Below, piece by piece: positions 1 to 5,018 of a stretch of DNA of 23,599 bases; position 1 is the stretch's first letter, and the number at the start of each line of letters is the position of its first letter. The position numbers were made by a program, and so were the translations under genes. This DNA is from a virus: positions 1 through 23,599 of the IMG/VR virus record IMGVR_UViG_3300025407_000131. One strand, given 5' to 3'. The notes beneath the pieces are model-generated. The model was given only the letters and a program-made list of their open reading frames with translations, made no database searches and was not told the DNA's origin.

Positions 1-1
1 A

Positions 2-1921
2 CTCATTCAGGGTCTGTCCTATGCATTGTTTGGTAACCCGATCAATAGCATTCGCAAAGACAATCTAATCAATCGTACCAATGCTAAGGGCATGATGGTC
101 ACTCTTGAGTTTAGTGCAAATGGCATTGAATACAAGATTGAGCGCGGTCGTCGTCCCAATGTATTAAAGTTCTATATCAATAGCGACTTGCAAGAAGCTA
201 AGGACGATGCTCAGGGTGAGAATAAAGAAACGCAGGCTTACATTGAAAAAGCTATTGCGATGTCCCCTGACATGTTCAAGCACATTGTTGCGTTGAATAC
301 ATATAGCGAACCGTTCTTGTCAATGAAGGCAAATGATCAGCGCAACGTCATTGAACAGTTGCTAGGCATCACGTTATTGTCTGAGAAGGCTGATCTTATT
401 AAAGAGAAGACTCGCCAGAATAAGGATGCTATCCAGCAAGAAGAATTTCGTGTCAAGGCTGTTGAAGAAGCCAACAAGCGAGTACAAGAACAAATTGAAG
501 CACTACGCCGCAGACAAGTTCTTTGGCAGCGCACACATAGCGATGCGTTATCTAAGTTGTTAGCTGACTACGATGAACTGTGTAAGATTGATATTGATCT
601 TGAATTACAGGCTCATAAGGACCTAGCAACATACAACGAAAAGAAAAAGCAGCAGGATGCATGTAATGCTCTCGTTGCAAGACAGACTGCATGGTTACAG
701 AAGCGCGACAATGATGTTAAGGTTCTACAGACCAGCTACAATACAAAGAGCAACATTGACATCACTAGTGAATTGCAGGCTCACTATGATCTTAAGGTAT
801 ATGAAGCTAACAAGATTGAACTTGCTAATATCAACAAGACGATCACTGCACTAGAAGCTGCCTTAAAGAAAGACGAAGCACTAGTTGTTAAGTTGCAGGG
901 TGAGATTAAGACTCTTGAAGAAAACAAGTGCTATGCTTGCGGTCAAGACCTTCATGATGAGAATCATGCTAATGTTCTTGATAGCAAGAAGAACTTGTTG
1001 GATAGTGCAATATCAGAGCTTGCCCAAACCCAAAACGAACTAGAAAAAAATAAAAATTCTATCTTTGTTTTGGGCGACATGCCTACTACATATTACAAGA
1101 CTGAGGCAGAAGCAATCAAGCATAGCTCCGAGCTTGAAAACATTCAAAATCAGATTACAGCTAAATTAGCTGAAACTGATCCTTATGCCGAACAGATTGC
1201 AGAACAATGCACGTTTGAAGACATTGGTTCTCCTCCAGTTACTCATTATGATACTGAGGCAGAAGCTGTTGAACATAAGGCTATTGTTGCAAATCTAGAA
1301 AAGTCAATTGAAAGTAAGGCTGCTGAGTCTGACCCATATCTTGAACAAATTGAAGATATGGAGAACAAAGCACTGCAAGAAATTAGCTTTGACAAGATCA
1401 ATGAACTTACTCGCTATGGTGATCACTTGAAGTTCCTTCAAGACTTGCTTACTAGCAAGGATAGCTTTGTGCGTAAGCGTATCATTGACCAGAACTTGTC
1501 ATACTTGAATGCAAGATTGACTCACTATCTTGATAAGATTGGTTTGCCACATACTGTTGTATTCAAAAATGATCTAAGCGTTGAAATTACAGAGCTTGGT
1601 CGTGAACTTGACTTCCACAATCTTAGCCGAGGTGAGATGAATAGGTTAATTCTGGCTCTTTCTTTTGCGTTCCGTGATGTTTGGGAAAACTTGTATTCCC
1701 CTATTAACGCCCTATTCATTGACGAGTTGATTGATTCCGGTATGGATAGTATTGGATTGGAAAATTCACTTGCAATTCTAAAAACCATGTCACGAAATCG
1801 TAATAAGTCTATATGGTTAGTGAGTCATAAGGAAGAGTTAACGAGCAGGGTTGATAGGGTGTTGAAGGTCGTCAAAGAAGCGGGATTTACGTCATACAGC
1901 ACTGATTTTGAAGAAGAATGA
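2..1921 (+). CDS. 46: gp46-like recombination endonuclease subunit (SbcC/Rad50 family), 5' truncated
   Basis: This is the large ATPase subunit of the T4 gp46/gp47 complex (SbcCD, Mre11-Rad50 type), which resects DNA ends for recombination-dependent replication. The frame is open from base 2 and continues upstream, so the Walker A end lies outside the window; the codon reading L-F-G near 26 is internal, not a start. Counting from base 2, a long coiled-coil region is split by a zinc-hook CYACG at residues 310-314 (Rad50 C-x2-C). The ABC signature LSRGE is at about 541-545, Walker B ending in D574-E575, the D-loop SGMDS just after, and the switch histidine in SHKEE at about 609. These are all the C-terminal elements expected of the family. 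The stop TGA overlaps the GATAAATA box that precedes the homing endonuclease gene. The gp47 partner is not in the window. Confidence 0.95.
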   Translation, partial: LIQGLSYALFGNPINSIRKDNLINRTNAKGMMVTLEFSANGIEYKIERGRRPNVLKFYINSDLQEAKDDAQGENKETQAYIEKAIAMSPDMFKHIVALNTYSEPFLSMKANDQRNVIEQLLGITLLSEKADLIKEKTRQNKDAIQQEEFRVKAVEEANKRVQEQIEALRRRQVLWQRTHSDALSKLLADYDELCKIDIDLELQAHKDLATYNEKKKQQDACNALVARQTAWLQKRDNDVKVLQTSYNTKSNIDITSELQAHYDLKVYEANKIELANINKTITALEAALKKDEALVVKLQGEIKTLEENKCYACGQDLHDENHANVLDSKKNLLDSAISELAQTQNELEKNKNSIFVLGDMPTTYYKTEAEAIKHSSELENIQNQITAKLAETDPYAEQIAEQCTFEDIGSPPVTHYDTEAEAVEHKAIVANLEKSIESKAAESDPYLEQIEDMENKALQEISFDKINELTRYGDHLKFLQDLLTSKDSFVRKRIIDQNLSYLNARLTHYLDKIGLPHTVVFKNDLSVEITELGRELDFHNLSRGEMNRLILALSFAFRDVWENLYSPINALFIDELIDSGMDSIGLENSLAILKTMSRNRNKSIWLVSHKEELTSRVDRVLKVVKEAGFTSYSTDFEEE

Positions 1922-1927
1922 TAAATA
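1920..1927 (+). promoter_or_regulatory. T4-type late promoter box (GATAAATA)
   Basis: GATAAATA differs by one base from the T4 late consensus TATAAATA, which acts alone without a -35 element. It overlaps the stop codon of gp46 and would start an RNA near 1933, placing the 1931-1961 hairpin at or near the 5' end of the leader of the GIY-YIG gene. The motif recurs ahead of many genes in this window, which supports the call. Confidence 0.55.
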
Positions 1928-1930
1928 AAT

Positions 1931-1961
1931 GTGAGTCGCGGGAGTACGAATCCCCACTCAC
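1931..1961 (+). promoter_or_regulatory. Leader hairpin resembling a tRNA acceptor/T-arm minihelix
   Basis: GTGAGT (1931-1936) pairs with ACTCAC (1956-1961). Inside it, GGGA (1940-1943) pairs with TCCC (1951-1954) around the 7-nt loop GTACGAA. The outline of a 6-bp outer stem, short internal bulge, 4-bp inner stem and 7-nt loop is like an acceptor stem stacked on a T-arm. It sits between a late box and the ribosome-binding site of the homing endonuclease gene. It could be a regulatory hairpin or a relic of a tRNA 3' end; no matching 5' tRNA half is visible. Confidence 0.45.
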
Positions 1962-1986
1962 TCTAATGCTTGAAGGAGCAATCAGC

Positions 1987-2736
1987 ATGTCTATTTATCA
2001 CCCTACCATACCGTATATCTATAAATGGATTCACCTTCCCACGGGCAAATGGTACATAGGTTCAAAAGTTAAAAAGGGGTGGAATCCCGGCCGACACGAA
2101 GAATATATCAGTTCAAGCAAAGAAGTTAAACCGCTCGTACTGGAAAACAGAGAAGAATGGACATATGAAATATTACATACCGGTGAGCCTGACTACATAG
2201 TGTCTTTGGAAACTGCGATACTGACAGAACTAGATGCGAGAAATGATCCCATGAGCTTTAACCAGCACAACGGAGACGGGTTATATAATAGATTTGGTGT
2301 CAAGGAAAATAAAGAAACACGAATGAAGAAGCGAGAAGCAAGATTAGGTGAAAAGAATCCTATGTTCGGTAAGAAGGGGATGTTATCACCTCACTACGGA
2401 AAAACTTATTCCGATGAACATCGTAAGAAACAAAGTATCGGAGTAAAAAAATATAGCGAGTGTCGTCCAGTTGAGCATAACCAAACTATTTCTAAGTCAT
2501 TATTAGGAAACCCTAAACTATCGGATAGAATGAAGGGAGAGAACAATCCTATGTACGGGTTTCCAGCGTCGGATTACAACAAGAAGATGACCACATTAAA
2601 AAATTCCGGTGATAAGAACCCCATGAAGAAGCCAGAGCACCAGCGCACATGTGACCGCTGTGGTAAAACTGTTGCTAAAAACCATTTTACGATGTATCAC
2701 GGTGATAGATGTAAAAGTAACCCGAACGCTCCGTGA
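1987..2736 (+). CDS. GIY-YIG homing endonuclease with NUMOD3 repeats and C-terminal zinc finger
   Basis: The protein (249 aa) begins with a GIY-YIG nuclease domain: YIY at residues 10-12, WYIGS at 22-26, a following conserved Arg (R36) and the Glu of LETAIL (E75), the usual catalytic set. The middle holds NUMOD3-type DNA-binding repeats (GEKNPMFGKKG, GENNPMYG, GDKNPMKK), and the end carries CDRCGKT...H...H...C, a small zinc finger often found in T4-like homing enzymes. The start at 1987 is chosen over the upstream in-frame ATG at 1918 because GAAGGAG lies 9-15 nt ahead of it and the GIY motif then falls near the N-terminus, as usual. Such genes cut intron- or insert-free alleles and spread by repair. 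It splits gp46 from the next nuclease gene, a typical free-standing (SegA-like) position. Confidence 0.93.
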   Translation: MSIYHPTIPYIYKWIHLPTGKWYIGSKVKKGWNPGRHEEYISSSKEVKPLVLENREEWTYEILHTGEPDYIVSLETAILTELDARNDPMSFNQHNGDGLYNRFGVKENKETRMKKREARLGEKNPMFGKKGMLSPHYGKTYSDEHRKKQSIGVKKYSECRPVEHNQTISKSLLGNPKLSDRMKGENNPMYGFPASDYNKKMTTLKNSGDKNPMKKPEHQRTCDRCGKTVAKNHFTMYHGDRCKSNPNAP

Positions 2737-2761
2737 AAATTGTTTAGACCCACGAGAAAGC

Positions 2762-2769
2762 GATAAATT
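2762..2769 (+). promoter_or_regulatory. Weak late-promoter-like box (GATAAATT)
   Basis: GATAAATT lies 5 nt before the ATG at 2775. It has one extra mismatch relative to the other boxes (final T instead of A), but its distance to the ATG is the same as for three better boxes at 10313, 14623 and 16775. Confidence 0.35.
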
Positions 2770-2774
2770 ATAGT

Positions 2775-3332
2775 ATGCCATCACCAAGTAAGAACAAAGG
2801 ATCAGGATTCGAGCGCGAAGTTGCTAAGTTCCTTAGCGACCTCTATCAAGAGAGTTTTATTCGTGCTCCTGGATCCGGTGCTTACGTTGGTGGCAAGAAT
2901 CAAGCTCGTACACAGTTTCTTCATGAAGGGCAGATTCGCTCATTTAAGGGCGATATTGTTCCTGGTCAGAGTTTCACAAAGTTCAACGCAGAATGTAAGT
3001 TCTATGGTGACTTCCCCTTTCACTTGTTATTCACAGGTGACTGCAAGGTTCTTGAAACTTGGATCGAACAAATGATGGATGTCGCTGAACCAGATGACAT
3101 GAACATTCTCTTTATGAAGTTTAATCGCAAGGGCAGATTTGTCGTTGTACCAACAGACAAGACCTGGGTTACTGACCAGTTCTTTCACTATACATCCAAT
3201 AACCACGGTGATTGGATTATCATCAACTTTGAACACTTCTTTAAGCACAACAAAGACCTTCTTAAGATATACTCAGGCTCAAATAGCTCATCAGACACCA
3301 TGTCAACTAATATCTTAACCATCAACACCTAA
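2775..3332 (+). CDS. PD-(D/E)XK nuclease, Holliday-junction-resolvase-like
   Basis: This 185-aa protein has the sequence layout of small archaeal/phage Hjc-type resolvases: GFERE with Glu at 13/15 near the N-terminus, then KGD with D60, then AECK with E73 and K75, giving the D...ExK metal-binding core of the PD-(D/E)XK fold. That fold cleaves DNA using divalent metal; the exact substrate here (branched DNA versus other) is an inference from the resemblance and from the neighbour gp46. No Shine-Dalgarno sequence is seen; the ATG is 6 nt after a weak late-type box. The last ~20 residues are Ser/Thr/Asn-rich and look like a disordered tail. It is followed by a gene-free structured region. Confidence 0.72.
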   Translation: MPSPSKNKGSGFEREVAKFLSDLYQESFIRAPGSGAYVGGKNQARTQFLHEGQIRSFKGDIVPGQSFTKFNAECKFYGDFPFHLLFTGDCKVLETWIEQMMDVAEPDDMNILFMKFNRKGRFVVVPTDKTWVTDQFFHYTSNNHGDWIIINFEHFFKHNKDLLKIYSGSNSSSDTMSTNILTINT

Positions 3333-3337
3333 AGCTC

Positions 3338-3700
3338 AACACAGAACCCTGACAGTAATGTGATCGTATTTTCGATCCTCCTTGAGGCTGCACCACCGAT
3401 GAATGCGGCTAGATTCTGGAGTATGCCTGATCGTGAGGTCAGGGAACACCGACAGGGCTCTCGTTAGGTAGGCGAACCCTGAATGAGTCTGTGATATACT
3501 CTGTCTTGAAGTCACAGAACATGCGTTGCAGTGATCACGTATCACACTACAGTCCCAGAAAACTTTACAGGGCAACCGGTAGCGTTCAGCAGCAGTACAC
3601 GCTAGTTGAACGGGGAAAAGACAGCAAAGGATGACGGGCCATGGCAATGTCCAAGTCTAGGTAGTGCCTCTCAGGGGCACTACCATGGCTTCTGAACCGG
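3338..3700 (+). ncRNA. Candidate structured non-coding RNA (no known family recognised)
   Basis: No credible gene lies in this block, which is visibly richer in G+C than its surroundings and full of complementary segments. They include CCCTGAC (3347-3353) with GTCAGGG (3438-3444), enclosing GATCG/CGATC (3362-3366/3373-3377) and GCTGC/GCGGC (3387-3391/3405-3409). Further stems are CAGGG/CCCTG (3453-3457/3477-3481), TCTGTGA/TCACAGA (3488-3494/3512-3518), GTGAT/ATCAC (3531-3535/3541-3545) and CGTTCA/TGAACG (3583-3588/3607-3612). The last is GGTAGTGCC/GGCACTACC (3660-3668/3676-3684), framed by GCCATGG and CCATGGC. The plus strand is preferred because it would be co-transcribed with the gene ending at 3332. 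I see no tRNA, tmRNA, RNase P or group I intron core signatures. It might instead be a replication or recombination site acting as DNA. Confidence 0.35.
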
Positions 3701-3746
3701 CAATGTATATTCCTTATAAGATAAAGTTTTAAACGATTAAAAAGGA

Positions 3747-3796
3747 TATACCGAAACGAACGAAGTGAGTAAAGGTATAAGTTGTCGAAGACAACT
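3747..3796. repeat. Two stacked small hairpins
   Basis: TATACC (3747-3752) pairs with GGTATA (3774-3779), and directly abutting it AGTTGTC (3780-3786) pairs with GACAACT (3790-3796) around a 3-nt loop. Together with the 3818-3865 stem they form a run of hairpins between the convergent ends of the 2775 gene and the minus-strand gp26 unit. A role in ending or stabilising transcripts is plausible but not shown. The remaining bases 3701-3746 are AT-rich with no feature seen. Confidence 0.45.
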
Positions 3797-3817
3797 CTGA
3801 TTGTTTCTGATATGGAA

Positions 3818-3865
3818 ATAGATAGAGTAAACCGAAAAAGAAATGTTAAGGTCTACTCTATCTAT
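3818..3865 (-). terminator. 16-bp hairpin at the 3' end of the gp26 transcript
   Basis: The arms 3818-3833 and 3850-3865 are complementary over 16 positions with a 16-nt loop. Fifteen pairs are Watson-Crick; the odd one is an A-C mismatch if read as plus-strand RNA but a G-U pair as minus-strand RNA, so the structure favours transcription from the minus strand. It begins 7 nt after the stop of the frameshift reading frame at 3873. The loop, not the 3' flank, is T-rich, so it is not a textbook intrinsic terminator and might be a processing or stability element. Confidence 0.5.
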
Positions 3866-3872
3866 GGGTGGA

Positions 3873-4103
3873 TTAGAAGTATGGTAGTTGGGATTTCTTT
3901 GTAACTTCCATGTGTTCTTCAATGATCTTGTTTATCTGCTCTCGCTCAATAGTGGACATATTCAATATATCTTCATATGTCGCGCCACCTCGCATATTCC
4001 ATGCCATGTTTAATGCGGCACTTTTGATAGCAGTAACTTCTTCTTCATAAGATTCAAACAGCTTCTTAATTCTTTCGGGCTTGCCATTAAGAAGCGTTAC
4101 CCG
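3873..4103 (-). CDS. Frameshift extension of gp26-like protein (gp51-position reading frame)
   Basis: This frame encodes 76 residues after the slip site, including a helical stretch with MAWNMRGGATYEDIL and ending TKKSQLPYF. Similar endings are familiar from small proteins next to gp26 in T4-like phages, where T4 itself has gene 51 beside gene 26. Between the last upstream in-frame stop (just before 4130) and the first ATG, deep in the conserved part, there is no ATG, GTG or TTG, so independent initiation is unlikely. The frame is -1 relative to gp26 and is entered exactly at the T_TTT_TTC heptamer (4109-4103). A frameshift would make a 349-residue gp26 fusion as a minority product. The alternative is an unusual start codon or a short 44-aa product from the internal ATG. 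Confidence 0.75.
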   Translation of the reverse strand, partial: RVTLLNGKPERIKKLFESYEEEVTAIKSAALNMAWNMRGGATYEDILNMSTIEREQINKIIEEHMEVTKKSQLPYF

Positions 4104-4109
4104 AAAAAA
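4061..4109 (-). promoter_or_regulatory. Programmed -1 ribosomal frameshift signal
   Basis: Read on the minus strand, the last gp26 codons are GAT TTT TTC GGG TAA. T_TTT_TTC (4109-4103) is a canonical X_XXY_YYZ slippery heptamer in the gp26 frame. After a 7-nt spacer (4102-4096), GCTTCTTAAT (4095-4086) pairs perfectly with ATTAAGAAGC (4070-4061), a 10-bp stem with a 15-nt loop. In addition CGGG (4103-4100) can pair with CCCG (4079-4076) in the loop, allowing a pseudoknot. The gp26 stop (4099-4097) lies in the spacer. All the standard parts (site, spacing, stem, start-less downstream frame) are present. Confidence 0.82.
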
Positions 4110-4921
4110 TCCGCAGGGTTCATAGTGAATGCTTGTTCATACTCGTGTCCGCAGCTAGGGCAAGTTACTTGCAGTGGTTTAATATCTGTTGCACTCTTTA
4201 GTTTTGCGTTGTGGTCTCTGATAGCACCATAGATATTTCTGTCACAGTTCTTTAGGAAGTCTAGAATGAATTCCTGTTCTTGCACTATTAGATTTTCAGT
4301 TTTGATGTATTCAATAGACGCTGCAATCAACTCCATTGTAACCATAGTTACCTTTTCGAGAGTTTGGAAACCCAACTTTTCGCGTTCTTCCGCATCTTCA
4401 ACTGTTTCAATAGATGAAATAAGTTTCTGCAATTCAAACTGCTTCAAGCTAACATCATTCAATTCCTTAAAGGTTAATGGTCTAAACTTAACTTGGAAAT
4501 CTCTCACGCTAAACTCAGTTGCATAGTCTCCTGACTTTAATGTAGACAAGATAGCTACTAAGTTCACGCCATATGAGCTTATATCTTCACATGATGGGCA
4601 CATTGAATCAATATCAAGCGTATCGTTTCCTGAGGCTGCTTTGATGCCGATTAAGATTGCATCCATGTCATTGCTTGTCACAACCCATGGATTCTTGATG
4701 TTAGGAATACAACTCTTGATCAACTCAGCAACCGCAGTGCCGTTAAATAATGCGTCAGGAGTTCTAACTGTAATTTCATCAATTGCAGTCATTGGATATA
4801 CTGGCAATTCACCCGACTCGGGGATAACCAAATCATCAGGGCTATAACCAACGCCCGCACTAGGTAATTTAATGTAAACTGATGGTCTTCTGAAATATTG
4901 TCTTAATGGATTGTTGTCCAT
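4097..4921 (-). CDS. 26: gp26-family T4-like baseplate hub/assembly protein
   Basis: This 274-aa protein starts MDNNPLRQYFRRPSVYIKLP and contains ELPVYPMTAIDEIT and TPDALFNGTAVAELIKSC, the hallmark blocks of the T4-like baseplate protein family that includes gp26. Two Cys pairs, C108-x2-C111 and C254-x2-C257 (CPSCGH), suggest a split zinc ribbon. T4 gp26 is needed to assemble the baseplate hub; whether this protein is structural or a chaperone is not decided by sequence. The start at 4921 is preferred over the longer open frame (to 5119) because AAAAGGA precedes it and the family begins here. It ends in a frameshift signal, and it lies divergent to the tape-measure gene, the position relationship seen for tail assembly chaperones in other phages. 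Confidence 0.88.
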   Translation of the reverse strand: MDNNPLRQYFRRPSVYIKLPSAGVGYSPDDLVIPESGELPVYPMTAIDEITVRTPDALFNGTAVAELIKSCIPNIKNPWVVTSNDMDAILIGIKAASGNDTLDIDSMCPSCEDISSYGVNLVAILSTLKSGDYATEFSVRDFQVKFRPLTFKELNDVSLKQFELQKLISSIETVEDAEEREKLGFQTLEKVTMVTMELIAASIEYIKTENLIVQEQEFILDFLKNCDRNIYGAIRDHNAKLKSATDIKPLQVTCPSCGHEYEQAFTMNPADFFG

Positions 4922-4954
4922 ATATGTTTCCTTTTTAGCTGGGTTTTTGTAAAC

Positions 4955-4962
4955 AATAAATA
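4955..4962 (+). promoter_or_regulatory. Late promoter box for the tape-measure gene (AATAAATA)
   Basis: AATAAATA on the plus strand, 57 nt ahead of the ATG at 5019, would start RNA near 4968. The GGTAGGA ribosome-binding site at 5007-5013 is then within a normal leader. It faces the minus-strand copy at 4972-4979. Confidence 0.55.
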
Positions 4963-4971
4963 GTCTTAGAG

Positions 4972-4979
4972 TATTTATT
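4972..4979 (-). promoter_or_regulatory. Late promoter box for gp26 (AATAAATA, minus strand)
   Basis: TATTTATT on the plus strand is AATAAATA on the minus strand, about 50 nt ahead of the gp26 start codon at 4921. With the plus-strand box at 4955-4962 it forms an 8-bp inverted repeat, so the two promoters point toward each other and their transcripts overlap by a few bases. Confidence 0.55.
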
Positions 4980-5018
4980 TGGTAAAAGTTTTGGCAAATA
5001 AAACCGGTAGGACATATC

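Noticed and set aside
26-28. TTG as start of the gp46-like gene
   Set aside because: The frame is open back to base 2 and the preceding residues (LIQGLSYA) fit the family, so the gene is simply cut by the window edge.
3336-3647. 103-codon open frame on the minus strand in the gap
   Set aside because: Cys/Arg-rich composition without family resemblance, no SD sequence, and overlapping the self-complementary block; likely spurious.
3338-3700. tRNA, tmRNA, RNase P RNA or group I intron
   Set aside because: No T-loop consensus with matching acceptor, no tmRNA ends, no RNase P core strings and no intron P-Q-R-S elements were found by eye.
4010-4087. ATG-started frame MASPKELRSC... on the minus strand after gp26
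   Set aside because: It ends after 25 codons in a third frame and lacks the conserved sequence; it looks like a chance frame within the frameshift stem.
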